From: Candidatus Zhuqueibacterota bacterium
GTDB taxonomy: Bacteria; Zhuqueibacterota; Zhuqueibacteria; Residuimicrobiales; Krinioviventaceae
Reading direction: 5' to 3'
Length of the DNA stretch: 33,264 nucleotides
Assembly: GCA_016934825.1 (NCBI GenBank)
Contig: JAFGSB010000142.1
Coordinates: forward strand, 1-33,264
Part shown: piece after piece, positions 9,192-17,876 of the stretch
How the letters are laid out: each line of letters begins with the position of its first letter
Position numbering within the stretch: the stretch's first letter is position 1
The notes under the pieces: model-generated
What the model was told of the DNA's origin: nothing
Database searches by the model: none
What the model saw: the letters and a program-made list of their open reading frames with translations, nothing else
Made by a program: the position numbers and the translations under genes

Positions 9192-9677
9192 GTATTTTCC
9201 TCAAGGATTGCATTGATATGGCCATTTTCAGTATTGCTTGCTGTAATACATCCCACATGTTTAGAAATTTAATAAATTATTCTTTTTATTTCTATAAAAC
9301 ATTCAAAAAAAATAACTTAATGCATTAAATTACTTATTTTACTCGTTTTTATATATGCTGCATAATTTAAATGTTTAAGAAATCGAATAATTTTCTGATT
9401 GTTTATTATTTCAGGAGGAATTAATTGTTTATGAAATGGAAATAAATTAAAAAAAATTACATTCACGCCCCGTGAGAAATGTACAGGTCGGCAGTAAAAA
9501 CAAAAAATGACCCCGTCTAACGCGGATGGAAACGGTATTTTGTTATATTTTTTGAGTGTGTTGTGTTTTCCGGGAAAGGGAAAAATCCTATAAACTGCTG
9601 CGGGTCTCTGACTCTTTCAGGTCGAGTTAGAATGTTAAAATTGTTAACTCGAAAAATACGTCTCAAGTCTTTCTCCC
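9192..9677. other. Intergenic region, 486 bases, no gene seen
   Basis: The first 50 bases resemble the region upstream of the intact dehydrogenase gene. The rest is very AT-rich to about 9460 and then mixed. An 8-bp inverted repeat, TCGAGTTA (9622-9629) with TAACTCGA (9645-9652), lies 26 bases beyond the stop of the minus-strand methyltransferase gene. It has no T-run on that strand, so it is not a clear terminator. Short open frames here lack ribosome sites and family resemblance. Confidence 0.5.
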
Positions 9678-10517
9678 CTATGGTTTGCTGGCGACAACAG
9701 CGAATTCCGCGGTTTCCTGTTCGAAGGGCGAGCCCGCGACATCCGAATATAGCTGATTTATCGTAAATCCGCATTCTGTAAACTCTTTTTCAAGTCTTTC
9801 GGCGCTGAAATATTGAAGCCAGTTATAGACGGTTCGCGTACGTGAATCTTCGATAAGCGTATATTTGTCAAGGACTACTTTTTCTTTTTCGTATTTGAAC
9901 GTATTCATGAACCCATAGTACTTATTGGGTGACCAAAAACCATTCAGGAGATTGGCTTCATACATTGCCGTCTCTTCTCTTTTGTCAAAGGCTCCAAGCG
10001 AATACACATCAAGAATAACAGAACCGCCGGGCTCTAAAAGTGTGTGAAATTTGTTTAACATCATTTTTCTCTGGGTGGGACTGAGAGCACAATAGTCGCA
10101 CATTATCATCAATATAAGATGAAAACGCTTATCTGTGTTGAAATTCAGGTAGTTTTGATTAACATAGTCTATTAATAATCCCTCTTTGGCTGCTACTTCC
10201 CGTGCATACTGAATCGACCGATGAGAAAAATCAATACCGGTAACATCCGCCTGTTTTCTGGCCAATCTCGCCGTGTACAGTCCCGGCCCGCAGCCAAAGT
10301 CGGCAATCTTTGTTCCCGCACCAATCTTAAAATAGTTAACGATCCATTCTACCGAACGATCAATGAACACCGCATTTCGCGATGAAATATCGAGAGCTTC
10401 GTTCAAATGAAACGCAAGCATTTGTTCTGATGTATACTCATCTGTCCATAGGGCACTGGCGGTATAGAACTCAAAAGGCATTGGCCGTGTGTTGATTTTT
10501 TCCAGTTCATTGAACAT
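9678..10517 (-). CDS. Class I SAM-dependent methyltransferase
   Basis: Methyltransferase of 279 residues with a Rossmann-like S-adenosylmethionine domain. Motif I is ADFGCGPGLY at about 72-81, followed by the acidic ribose-binding turn GIDFS near 94-98, and a later GGSVILDVYSLGAFD strand. The start was set at 10517 because AAAGGAG lies 6 bases upstream there. An upstream extension of 52 codons is open but translates to sequence rich in Lys and Phe, has no ribosome site, and runs through DNA that looks intergenic. The substrate is unknown: the family includes small-molecule and ubiquinone/menaquinone methyltransferases, but nothing here singles out the MenG/UbiE signature. The gene stands alone on its strand, and the next gene upstream is divergent. 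Confidence 0.85.
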   Translation of the reverse strand: MFNELEKINTRPMPFEFYTASALWTDEYTSEQMLAFHLNEALDISSRNAVFIDRSVEWIVNYFKIGAGTKIADFGCGPGLYTARLARKQADVTGIDFSHRSIQYAREVAAKEGLLIDYVNQNYLNFNTDKRFHLILMIMCDYCALSPTQRKMMLNKFHTLLEPGGSVILDVYSLGAFDKREETAMYEANLLNGFWSPNKYYGFMNTFKYEKEKVVLDKYTLIEDSRTRTVYNWLQYFSAERLEKEFTECGFTINQLYSDVAGSPFEQETAEFAVVASKP

Positions 10518-10958
10518 TTCTACTCCTTTCTTTTTGGGCGCATAATATACAAAGATAAGACCATTTTTACAAAAGTTTAGGAAATCTTTTTTAAATTTTT
10601 TCCGGTTTTCAAAATAGACAAGCTCTTTGGGTTTGAACCGGCCTTCCGGGGATGGGGTGAACCGCTCTCCCAATCGCGTGTTTAAAAAGTGAAATAATTT
10701 TATTTACAGGACTTTGTTGTCCAAGGGGGATAAATGATATTAATTCTGAATTGGATTTTCGAACCGGGAAGGCGGGAAAAGCGGTTTATAAACTCTATTT
10801 TTTTATTGAATTGTATGTAACAAATGATTATAATATTAATTAATTACACCATTTATCGATCATTTATATCCGTAGCCGATCGTTATAAAATAACTTTTAA
10901 TATCAATTCAAATCGTACTTGATAAATCATATTGGACACGAAAATTACAGGAGCTGTT
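10518..10958. other. Divergent intergenic region, 441 bases
   Basis: This separates the minus-strand methyltransferase from the plus-strand DUF6786-type gene and must hold promoters for both. Bases about 10620-10680 are GC-richer than their surroundings and resemble low-copy intergenic repeat text. Bases 10680-10920 are AT-rich. I see no gene and no promoter strong enough to name. Confidence 0.5.
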
Positions 10959-12179
10959 ATGAGACCTATTTTATTTTTTGTAGTACTGGCTTTGATTTTT
11001 ACAAGTTGCGGTAATCAAACACAGGAGGGTAGCGGAATGTCATTTAAACAAGATTTAGAGTTTTTGAAAAAATATACATCTGTTGAAATATTGTCGGACC
11101 AGTCCGGACAGGCGCAGGTCGCAGTGTGCCCGGATCTGCAGGGTCGGGTCATGACCAGTACAGCGAACGGTTTTTCCGGGAAAAGTTTCGGCTGGATCAA
11201 TTATTCGTTTTTTGAAGCCGGAGAAAACAATCCTCATTTTAATCCTTATGGCGGCGAAGAACGTATCTGGCTGGGTCCGGAGGGAGGACAGTTTTCCGTT
11301 TATTTTAAAAAGGGCAATCCGTTTGACCTGGACCACTGGTACACACCCGCGGCTTTTAACGAGGAAGCCTTTTCAATTGTTGAAAAAAACGATGCCTTTA
11401 TTCATTTCAGCAAAACCGCAAAAGTTATCAATTATTCCGATACCCAATTTGATATTGAAGTGAACCGTGTCGTCAGATTATTGTCAGCAGATAATGTTGC
11501 TGAAATGTTAAAAACGACATTGGTTAAAGATTTAAATGTCGTCGCGTACCGGACTGAAAATTCGATTAAAAATACCGGCGCGAATGAATGGACAAAGGAA
11601 ACCGGATTGCTTTCCATCTGGATACTGGGTATGTTCAATCCTTCTCCGTCAACAACGATTGTAGTGCCCTTTAAACCCGGTCCGGAAGAGGAACTGGGGC
11701 CCATTGTGAATGACGTGTATTTCGGTAAGGTCCCGGCCGACCGGTTAAAAATAAAAGATAATTTATTGTTCTTTAGCGCCGACGGCAATTACCGCAGTAA
11801 AATCGGCATTTCGCCGCAACGATGTGTGCCGTTTGCGGGCAGTTATGACGCCGATAATAAAGTATTGACCATTGTCAATTTTTCATTTGATGCAGGTATA
11901 ACAGATTATGTCAATTCACTTTGGGAAATCCAGAATAAACCCTTTGCGGGTGATGTGCTGAACAGTTACAATGACGGTCCGCCTGCCCCGGGCGCAAAAC
12001 CGATGGGTCCGTTTTATGAGATCGAATCATCCTCAGCCGCCGCCGCGCTTAACCCCGGCGAGGCCAAAAACCATGTTCACACGACAATACACATCCAGGG
12101 CGATGAAGCCGAACTTGATGTCATTGCCAAAAAGGTTTTCGGCGCGGGTCTGCAAGATATGAAAAATGCTTTCAAATAA
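10959..12179 (+). CDS. DUF6786 family lipoprotein
   Basis: Lipoprotein of 406 residues that I recognise as the DUF6786 family known mainly from Bacteroidota. The start is the ATG at 10959, with AGGAG 6 bases upstream; a TTG nine codons earlier has no ribosome site. The signal sequence ends in the lipobox IFTSC. Family-typical words are PDLQGRVMTST, SFGWINY, YGGEERIWLGPEGGQFS, LLSIWILGMFNPS, YFGKVPADRLK, SKIGISPQR, NSLWEIQ, ESSSAAAALNPGE and HVHTTIH. The overall pattern (beta-rich, with conserved aromatic and acidic residues) is reminiscent of galactose-mutarotase-like or carbohydrate-binding sandwiches, but no biochemical role is established as far as I know. The gene is alone on its strand until the thioesterase 68 bases later, which could be co-transcribed. 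Confidence 0.8.
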   Translation: MRPILFFVVLALIFTSCGNQTQEGSGMSFKQDLEFLKKYTSVEILSDQSGQAQVAVCPDLQGRVMTSTANGFSGKSFGWINYSFFEAGENNPHFNPYGGEERIWLGPEGGQFSVYFKKGNPFDLDHWYTPAAFNEEAFSIVEKNDAFIHFSKTAKVINYSDTQFDIEVNRVVRLLSADNVAEMLKTTLVKDLNVVAYRTENSIKNTGANEWTKETGLLSIWILGMFNPSPSTTIVVPFKPGPEEELGPIVNDVYFGKVPADRLKIKDNLLFFSADGNYRSKIGISPQRCVPFAGSYDADNKVLTIVNFSFDAGITDYVNSLWEIQNKPFAGDVLNSYNDGPPAPGAKPMGPFYEIESSSAAAALNPGEAKNHVHTTIHIQGDEAELDVIAKKVFGAGLQDMKNAFK

Positions 12180-12247
12180 CAGGCTTTATTTTATTGTTCA
12201 AAAGTCAGAGTTTGCTGTTCACCGGAATATAAAATGGATTAAAGATC

Positions 12248-12664
12248 ATGTTGGTTTATCGAAAAACAGTCAGGTTGTACCACACGGACGCGGCAGGGAT
12301 TTTATATTATTCGCACATTTATACCATGGCGCATGATGTTTATGAGGAAATGCTGCGTAAAATAGGCCTTTCAGTGTCATATATCCTGAATGAATCCGAT
12401 TTCCTGCTGCCGTTCGTACACTCCGAGGCCGATTACAAGGACACCATTACGGTAGGGACGGAACTCGAAATACGCTTAAAAGTGGAACGGATCGGAAAGA
12501 CCGCGTATACATTATGTTATTTCTTCCTGAATAAAAAAGGTGTTGAAGTTGCATTTGTTAAGACAGTGAGTGTCGCGGTGAACAAGAAAACTTTGCAAAA
12601 GATACCGCTGCCGGATAAACTCAGAGATGGTCTGCAACGAGTGGCAAACGGGGAAATCGAATAA
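12248..12664 (+). CDS. Hotdog-fold acyl-CoA thioesterase (4HBT family), possible DHNA-CoA thioesterase
   Basis: Single-domain hotdog thioesterase of 138 residues, the usual length for the YbgC/4-hydroxybenzoyl-CoA thioesterase branch. The active-site motif is YHTDAAGILYYSHIY at 11-25 with Asp14 as the likely catalytic acid, followed by a conserved central helix. The pattern hydrolyses aromatic or short acyl-CoA thioesters. It stands next to, and converges with, menE-menC-menA (36 bases between stop codons). In cyanobacteria and plants, related hotdog enzymes hydrolyse 1,4-dihydroxy-2-naphthoyl-CoA in the menaquinone or phylloquinone pathway, so that step is a reasonable inference here, though the gene is on the opposite strand. 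The ribosome site before the ATG is weak. A general YbgC-like housekeeping thioesterase is the main alternative. Confidence 0.82.
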   Translation: MLVYRKTVRLYHTDAAGILYYSHIYTMAHDVYEEMLRKIGLSVSYILNESDFLLPFVHSEADYKDTITVGTELEIRLKVERIGKTAYTLCYFFLNKKGVEVAFVKTVSVAVNKKTLQKIPLPDKLRDGLQRVANGEIE

Positions 12665-12700
12665 AAAAATCGTCCCGGAGCCGGTAAAGGGCTAATGTAT

Positions 12701-14152
12701 TTAATCCGGTTTTGCAGTATTTAATATTTTTTCTGCAAGATTGACAAAAAAACGACGGTCCGGTTTTATGCCGGACCTTTTTTCTTCCGGCCAGGGCAGG
12801 AAATAGTCCGGGATTTTAAAGCGCGGTAAAATATCTTTTAGCCGTTTTTTTATATTTTCGATATCCGGATGATTACTATGGGATTTAATAAATGCCACCG
12901 GTCTGTGACCGAATTCAATGTTTGTTACCGGCACAACAAGCGATTGTTCTATACCCGGGATATTATTCAGTTGTTTTTCGATTTCTTCGGGCTGGATATT
13001 CTCGCCGCCGGATATAAACATATTGTCCTTTCTACCCGTCACAACAAGGTACCCCTGACTGTCCAGGAAACCGAGATCTCCTGTCCGGAACCAGCCTTCA
13101 GCATTTACAGGAGGTATCACTTTGTTGCCCCATATATAACCCGGACATAATGTTTTCCCCCTGACCATGATCTCATTATCGGTCCCGATTTTAAGGTCCC
13201 GGTACGGCAGAATCTGTCCGCTGGTCAACAGCCGGTCTAAAAGGTCTCCGGGCCGGGTCGTGGTAATTTGGGAGGCCATTTCCGTCGAGCCGTAACTGGT
13301 ATGGATCGGCAGACCAAGCCCGAAGGCTTTTTTTACAAGCTGTTCCGGGATAACACCGCCGCCAAGCAGGATCGCTTTTAAGGATTTTAATTTTTTTACA
13401 TCCTTTTCACCGGCCAAAAGCCGGTGTAACTGGGTCGAGACCAGGGAGATATGGCTGATTTGATTTTGATCTATGTTATCCGCCAGGGATTTTTGTTCGT
13501 CCGGGATCACGATCGTCCCGCCGTTCATCAGGAAACGGAAAATAATGGACAGACCGCCGACGTGATAGATGGGAAGTGTCAGCAGCCAGCGGTCTCCGGC
13601 CGTAAACGGGATGTTTTTTTGCGACCCCAGCGCGTTATAATAATGATTGCCGAAACTGTGCAGCACGGCTTTGGGGCTGCCGGTGCTGCCGGAAGTAAAG
13701 ATGATGGAAACCGCCCTGTCGGGATCAAAACTGATAAAGCCGGCATTTGTATTATTTTGAATATCCAAAGATACAAGTTGATTCAGATCGAAAAGAGTAA
13801 ATTGATCGTTAGGTTTTGGTTCGCTTTTTCCATGGGTTATTATTTTGTGACATGGGATGGAATAAAGACTTTCTTTGATCAATTTTTCGGGCCAGCGTGT
13901 ACTCACCGGTACGGCAACAGCGCCGCGTTTCCACAAAGCCAGCAAAAGGATGATATATTGTACGCAATTGTTTTGTATAATCGCGACCGGTTCATTTTCT
14001 TCTATTTGAATTAACCGAAGCTTTTCCGATGCCGCGTTGACTGCGTTTCCCAGCCGGCAAAAAGAAAGCCTGGAATCAGGTGAAATGACGGCCGGATTGT
14101 TTGCGTGATCCGTGAACGTGTTGATAATGATGTCTTTACGCTCAAATGCCAT
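12701..14152 (-). CDS. menE: o-Succinylbenzoate-CoA ligase (MenE)
   Basis: Adenylate-forming ligase of 483 residues that activates o-succinylbenzoate with ATP and CoA, cytosolic, in menaquinone biosynthesis. The phosphate-binding loop is FTSGSTGSPK at 152-161. The acyl-pocket/ATP motif SYGSTEMAS is near 285, the ATP-binding Asp motif GWFRTGDLG near 352, and the hinge TGRKDNMFISGGENIQPEEI follows. The C-terminal Lys motif appears as SGIKPDRRF. The length fits MenE, which is shorter than most acyl-CoA synthetases. It follows menC with only 7 bases between and thus shares its message, and the menA-menC-menE order makes the assignment strong. Its stop codon faces that of the thioesterase gene. 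Confidence 0.93.
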   Translation of the reverse strand: MAFERKDIIINTFTDHANNPAVISPDSRLSFCRLGNAVNAASEKLRLIQIEENEPVAIIQNNCVQYIILLLALWKRGAVAVPVSTRWPEKLIKESLYSIPCHKIITHGKSEPKPNDQFTLFDLNQLVSLDIQNNTNAGFISFDPDRAVSIIFTSGSTGSPKAVLHSFGNHYYNALGSQKNIPFTAGDRWLLTLPIYHVGGLSIIFRFLMNGGTIVIPDEQKSLADNIDQNQISHISLVSTQLHRLLAGEKDVKKLKSLKAILLGGGVIPEQLVKKAFGLGLPIHTSYGSTEMASQITTTRPGDLLDRLLTSGQILPYRDLKIGTDNEIMVRGKTLCPGYIWGNKVIPPVNAEGWFRTGDLGFLDSQGYLVVTGRKDNMFISGGENIQPEEIEKQLNNIPGIEQSLVVPVTNIEFGHRPVAFIKSHSNHPDIENIKKRLKDILPRFKIPDYFLPWPEEKRSGIKPDRRFFVNLAEKILNTAKPD

Positions 14153-14159
14153 AATAATG

Positions 14160-15257
14160 TTACCGTTTGAGCGGAGATATAACGGGTGATTGCAGATTAA
14201 TATGTCTTTTGGCCAAACGTTTTACATCTATATTCCCCTGAGAAGCTTTGAATGGTTTTGTCAACAGGTCCTGACTCAACCATTTGTATGTGTCCAGTCC
14301 AACGGCCGTCCCTTTGGGTATAAAAACCGAGGATAAAAACGCCAGCATCTTTAAAGTCAATCCGCTTTCGAATGCGCTGCTTATAACAGGGACAATGTTT
14401 TGTTTTTTCGCCTGTCGTATAATTTGTATAGTCATGTTTATATCACCGATTATCGAGGGCTTGAGAATAACGGCATTGACCCATACCGGCAAGGAGCCGT
14501 CGGGAGTAAAGAACCGGGATAACGATTCATCCAATGCCATCGGCAGACCTGATTGTTTTGAGAATTCCGGCAATTCATCCGGATTTTTAAGCGGCTCCTC
14601 AAGATATTCAACATGAATGTTTGCTATTTTACCGGCAAAGTATAACGCCTCGCTTTTTGTCCAGGCCCGGTTTGCATCCAGTCTGATCCTGATTTTTTCA
14701 CCGGCGATTTCCCGAACTTTTTTTATGAATGAAATATCGTCGTCCACAGGTTGTTTGCCGACTTTGATTTTCAGTGTCGTATAGTCCAAAGCGAGCAGTT
14801 TTTTAGCAGTTTTTAACATTTCATCCGGTGAACCGGTCAACAGCCCGTTGATAATGACCTTTTTATGAAATGGTATCTGGTACAATTTATTGAGCGGTAT
14901 TTTTTTTGAATTTGCCAGCAGATCAAGAACCGCCATACTCACACCGAAACGGACCGACGGGGGCAAGGATTTGATTTTGAGAATTTCGCTCAAATCTATG
15001 CCGGATGTTACATTATCTTCCGATATTGAAGTTCCGGCAACATGAATATCTATTTCGTCCAGAAGCTGTAACACCGTTTCAAGATTTTCAATATGTAATC
15101 CGGGCAGGGGTGCAATTTCACCAAAACCGGTATTTTGGTCAACATCTTTCAAGCGGATAATGATCCCGGTTCGTTTTGCCGTTTTGACATTGTTGATGAT
15201 AAGAGGAGTTAAAAGGGGTATTTCATAACGATAATATTTGATATGTTTAACAATCAT
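14160..15257 (-). CDS. menC: o-Succinylbenzoate synthase (MenC)
   Basis: Enolase-superfamily enzyme of 365 residues that dehydrates SHCHC to o-succinylbenzoate in menaquinone synthesis. The capping domain covers about 1-130. In the barrel, the catalytic KxK is in KIKVG at 163-167. The metal ligands are Asp194 in RLDANRAW, a Glu in EYLEEP near 220 and Asp243 in ALDES, and the opposite catalytic Lys266 is in ILKPS. These match the MenC/dipeptide-epimerase group, and the neighbours menA and menE decide for MenC. It overlaps menA by 4 bases (ATGA type), a sign of translational coupling, and menE follows after 7 bases. Confidence 0.93.
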   Translation of the reverse strand: MIVKHIKYYRYEIPLLTPLIINNVKTAKRTGIIIRLKDVDQNTGFGEIAPLPGLHIENLETVLQLLDEIDIHVAGTSISEDNVTSGIDLSEILKIKSLPPSVRFGVSMAVLDLLANSKKIPLNKLYQIPFHKKVIINGLLTGSPDEMLKTAKKLLALDYTTLKIKVGKQPVDDDISFIKKVREIAGEKIRIRLDANRAWTKSEALYFAGKIANIHVEYLEEPLKNPDELPEFSKQSGLPMALDESLSRFFTPDGSLPVWVNAVILKPSIIGDINMTIQIIRQAKKQNIVPVISSAFESGLTLKMLAFLSSVFIPKGTAVGLDTYKWLSQDLLTKPFKASQGNIDVKRLAKRHINLQSPVISPLKR

Positions 15258-16156
15258 AAAACCCAGCCGATGGAAAATAATATACTGTAAATAAATAATA
15301 ATTGACCCGTACTGGCAAGCACTTTATTAAAAATGATACCGGGTTTTATGTTAAAAATAATTTTAATTGACCGAACAGCCGGCAGCAGGATAATAAAGAC
15401 CGAAAGTGACAAGAAATGTGCCCGTGTTTGAAGAATCAGGGGAATAATAATCAGACAGGATAATATAATACAGAACAGGTATTCCCATCGGGCAAAATTT
15501 TCACCGAACCGTACCGGCAGGGTTTTTTTACCGGTATTTTTATCGGTATAGATGTCCCTTAAATTATTTACGGTCAAAATGGCCACGGACAGTAATCCCG
15601 GGGCAGCTCCGGCAAGCAGTACGATACTGTTGATTTCCAATGCCTGGACATAATATGTGCCGCCAACGGCGACCGGCCCGAAAAAGATCAGGACAAACAG
15701 GTCTCCCAGGCCGTTATATCCCAGCGGATATGGTCCCCCCGTATAGGCGATGCCGGAAAGGATAGATAAGGCTCCGATGATGACCACCGGCCAGCCGCCG
15801 CGGTAAATCAGGTAACCACCGGCCAGGGCGGCCAGTAAAAACACAATTATAAACGCCCGTTTCATTTTTTGCGGTTCCACCAGCCCGGCCTGTGTTGCCC
15901 GAAGCGGACCCAGACGATTTTTGTCGTCAACTCCCTTAAAAAAGTCAAAATAATCGTTGGCAAAGTTGGTTCCGATTTGTATGAGCAAAGCGCCGACCGC
16001 GGCAAGCAGGGCCGAAACCGTGTGGAGCCGGCCGTCGTAAAAAGCCATGGCCGTACCGATAATAACCGGAGAAATCGCGGCAGGCAGGGTTTTGGGACGG
16101 CTGGCAAGCAGCCAGACGCGCAATCCGGAGATCTTTTTTTCGGTTTGTGCGGTCAT
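15254..16156 (-). CDS. menA: 1,4-Dihydroxy-2-naphthoate polyprenyltransferase (MenA)
   Basis: UbiA-superfamily membrane prenyltransferase of 300 residues with about eight to nine hydrophobic segments, attaching the polyprenyl tail to dihydroxynaphthoate. The first aspartate-rich motif is NDYFDFFKGVDD at about 67-78, followed by the MenA-typical RLGPLRATQAGLV. The second is NNLRDIYTDKNTGKKTLPVRFG, quoted in two parts: NNLRDIYTD then KNTGKKTLPVRFG, near 197-218. The Arg-Pro word SRPKTLPAAISPV near the N-terminus is also characteristic. It is the first of the three men genes on this strand and overlaps menC by 4 bases. Genes menF, menD, menH and menB are not in the window and must lie elsewhere if the pathway is complete. 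Confidence 0.93.
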   Translation of the reverse strand: MTAQTEKKISGLRVWLLASRPKTLPAAISPVIIGTAMAFYDGRLHTVSALLAAVGALLIQIGTNFANDYFDFFKGVDDKNRLGPLRATQAGLVEPQKMKRAFIIVFLLAALAGGYLIYRGGWPVVIIGALSILSGIAYTGGPYPLGYNGLGDLFVLIFFGPVAVGGTYYVQALEINSIVLLAGAAPGLLSVAILTVNNLRDIYTDKNTGKKTLPVRFGENFARWEYLFCIILSCLIIIPLILQTRAHFLSLSVFIILLPAVRSIKIIFNIKPGIIFNKVLASTGQLLFIYSILFSIGWVL

Positions 16157-16192
16157 ATAGTATTTTTTTTATTTATCCTGTGATTTTCGATT

Positions 16193-16212
16193 TTTCCGGC
16201 CAAACCCGGAAA
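16193..16212. other. Perfect 7-bp hairpin between the HD-domain gene and menA
   Basis: TTTCCGG (16193-16199) pairs with CCGGAAA (16206-16212) across a 6-base loop. It lies in the 76-base gap between two same-strand genes and is followed by no T-run on either strand. It could be an RNA processing or stability element that separates the phosphatase/HD pair from the men genes. Confidence 0.35.
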
Positions 16213-16232
16213 CATAAATTATGATTAAAACA

Positions 16233-16880
16233 TTATTCTCCGGTTACAAAATGCCTGGGCTCGATATGCCAGGAATCATTAATTTTTCCAATGACAATTT
16301 TACGTCCATATACTTTAACAAATAAATCTCTTTTCTTTTTGAATCCATCCAATTCAAGAGCGATATGTCCTCTGGATTCGATATCCACCTTGATTTTATT
16401 TTTCCCGATCTCACAGTTCAGATTTTTTATCGCGTCTGAATGAGAACGGTCCAGTCCGTCTGCGAGCCGTAACAATGCCGCTAATTTTAAAACCTTTTTC
16501 TGGTTTTCTTTTGCAAGTGCGGAAAATTTTTTATGTTTCGCTTTCGGAAGACTTTTTGTATGATAGCGGGCAATATTGCCGATGACAAGTTTTTCCTGTT
16601 TGTCCCAGCCGTCCAGCTCGCTTTTTGCGATCATATTTAAGGAATGTTTATGATGCCCTTTTGCCCCTTTGATATAACCGATATCATGTAATAATGCCGC
16701 AGCCTCCAGCATATCCCTATCATCTTGACAACAGCAGTGCAGGGTTTTCAATCGGTCGAATAATTGTAAAGCCAGATTACATACCTGGATCACATGAGAC
16801 GGTTCGTGGTCCAGTTTTTTCATTATTTTGTTTGCGGATTCGAATCGAATCCCGGATATGTTTTTACTGTTTTTTTTCAT
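16233..16880 (-). CDS. HD-domain protein, the free-standing C-terminal partner of Ppx/GppA
   Basis: HD-superfamily protein of 215 residues. The metal-binding pattern is visible as His29 in EPSHVIQ, the His65-Asp66 doublet in AALLHDIGYIKG, a His-rich turn GHHKHS at 75-80 and a later Asp in LLRLADGLDRSH. In E. coli-type exopolyphosphatases this HD region is fused behind the Ppx/GppA domain. Here it is a separate gene whose ATG overlaps the stop of the Ppx/GppA gene by 4 bases. That coupling makes a two-subunit phosphatase likely. The catalytic HD residues appear intact, so it could also hydrolyse a nucleotide by itself. The C-terminal 60 residues look like a small beta-rich tail. Confidence 0.85.
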   Translation of the reverse strand: MKKNSKNISGIRFESANKIMKKLDHEPSHVIQVCNLALQLFDRLKTLHCCCQDDRDMLEAAALLHDIGYIKGAKGHHKHSLNMIAKSELDGWDKQEKLVIGNIARYHTKSLPKAKHKKFSALAKENQKKVLKLAALLRLADGLDRSHSDAIKNLNCEIGKNKIKVDIESRGHIALELDGFKKKRDLFVKVYGRKIVIGKINDSWHIEPRHFVTGE

Positions 16881-17779
16881 TCGCTCAGTAATATTCCAAA
16901 AAGTAAGTCGCGCAGGCTGATTATCGATTCCGTTAAATTAAAGTGTTCCAGAATTGATCCGACAATCAGAGCGCCCGTCAAGATCACGTCCGCCCTGTCC
17001 GGATGCAAACCGATTATTTTTTGTCTCTCCCGGATACTTTTAACAGAAAGAGTGTGAATTATATTTTCTATATTTTTCAATTTTATTATCTGGAGATGTG
17101 ATTTTTCGGGAAAAGCAATCGGTATTTTATGGTGCATCATAGCCAATGTGGTCGCCGTACCGCCGACACATATACATTGTTCGGGAGAAAAAACAGCCAG
17201 ATGTTCGGTCAATTCATTTTTTAAAAATATCTGTATGTTTTCCAGTTCCTGCTTTGTAACCGGATCATGCCGGAAAAATTTTGTGGTTAACCTGCGGCTG
17301 CCGATTTGTAAACTGTGTGAAAAAAGAATTTTTCCCTGTTCCGCGAATATAAATTCGGTGCTGCCGCCCCCTATATCACATATAACGGATTTGCCGGATA
17401 TTTTAAAATCGGACCTGACGCCGGTAAAAGAGAGGCGTGCTTCTTCCGCTCCTGAAATAATACGGCATGTAAAACCGGTTTTTTCGCTAATCAGTTTGAG
17501 AAATTGTGATCTGTTCCCGGCGTCCCGCGTAGCGCTGGTCGCATAAACAACAGTTTCAACAGCACCGGCCCTGTCGATCAAAGTACGGTATTCCGTCAGT
17601 ACATTTATAACTCTGTGCATCGCTTCCGACGACAGTTTCCCATTACGGTCCATTCCTTTACCCAGTTGAGTTATTCGGTCAACCATTGTTATCGGAATGA
17701 TATTATTTTTATTGTCTGTTTGCGCAATGAGGAGCCTTGTGGAATTTGTGCCGATATCTATTGACGCTTTTACATCCAT
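16877..17779 (-). CDS. Ppx/GppA family exopolyphosphatase or pppGpp phosphatase, catalytic domain only
   Basis: Protein of 300 residues in the actin-like ATPase (ASKHA) fold that hydrolyses terminal phosphates from polyphosphate or pppGpp. The phosphate-1 loop is SIDIGTNSTRLLIAQ at 6-20. YATSATRDAGN is at 79-89, the catalytic Glu region SGAEEARLSF at 109-118 and the second phosphate loop CDIGGGSTEF at 134-143. The length matches the short form without the C-terminal HD region, which is supplied by the overlapping next gene. The ATG at 17779 has an AGGAT ribosome site. The 97 bases upstream separate it from three further same-strand genes. Sequence alone does not decide between polyphosphate and pppGpp as the substrate. 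Confidence 0.9.
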   Translation of the reverse strand: MDVKASIDIGTNSTRLLIAQTDNKNNIIPITMVDRITQLGKGMDRNGKLSSEAMHRVINVLTEYRTLIDRAGAVETVVYATSATRDAGNRSQFLKLISEKTGFTCRIISGAEEARLSFTGVRSDFKISGKSVICDIGGGSTEFIFAEQGKILFSHSLQIGSRRLTTKFFRHDPVTKQELENIQIFLKNELTEHLAVFSPEQCICVGGTATTLAMMHHKIPIAFPEKSHLQIIKLKNIENIIHTLSVKSIRERQKIIGLHPDRADVILTGALIVGSILEHFNLTESIISLRDLLFGILLSE

Positions 17780-17876
17780 ATCATCCTGTATGATTTCATA
17801 GTTATTGAGACTTTACGATTTGTATATTTTTTCAGGAAGGCGGATATAATAATTCTTCAAGATTCATTATTGATTT

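Noticed and set aside
10518-10673. 52-codon N-terminal extension of the methyltransferase
   Set aside because: No ribosome site at the upstream start, poor-quality translation, and a strong AAAGGAG site right before the internal ATG at 10517.
10620-10675. tRNA-like words on the minus strand (TTGGGAGAGCG resembling a D-arm, GGTTCAAACC resembling a T-arm)
   Set aside because: The bases between cannot form an anticodon stem and no acceptor stem pairs, so this is not a tRNA gene. It is more likely intergenic repeat text.
13451-14014. 187-codon open frame on the plus strand
   Set aside because: Antisense to menE, whose catalytic motifs lie on the minus strand; no ribosome site or family resemblance.
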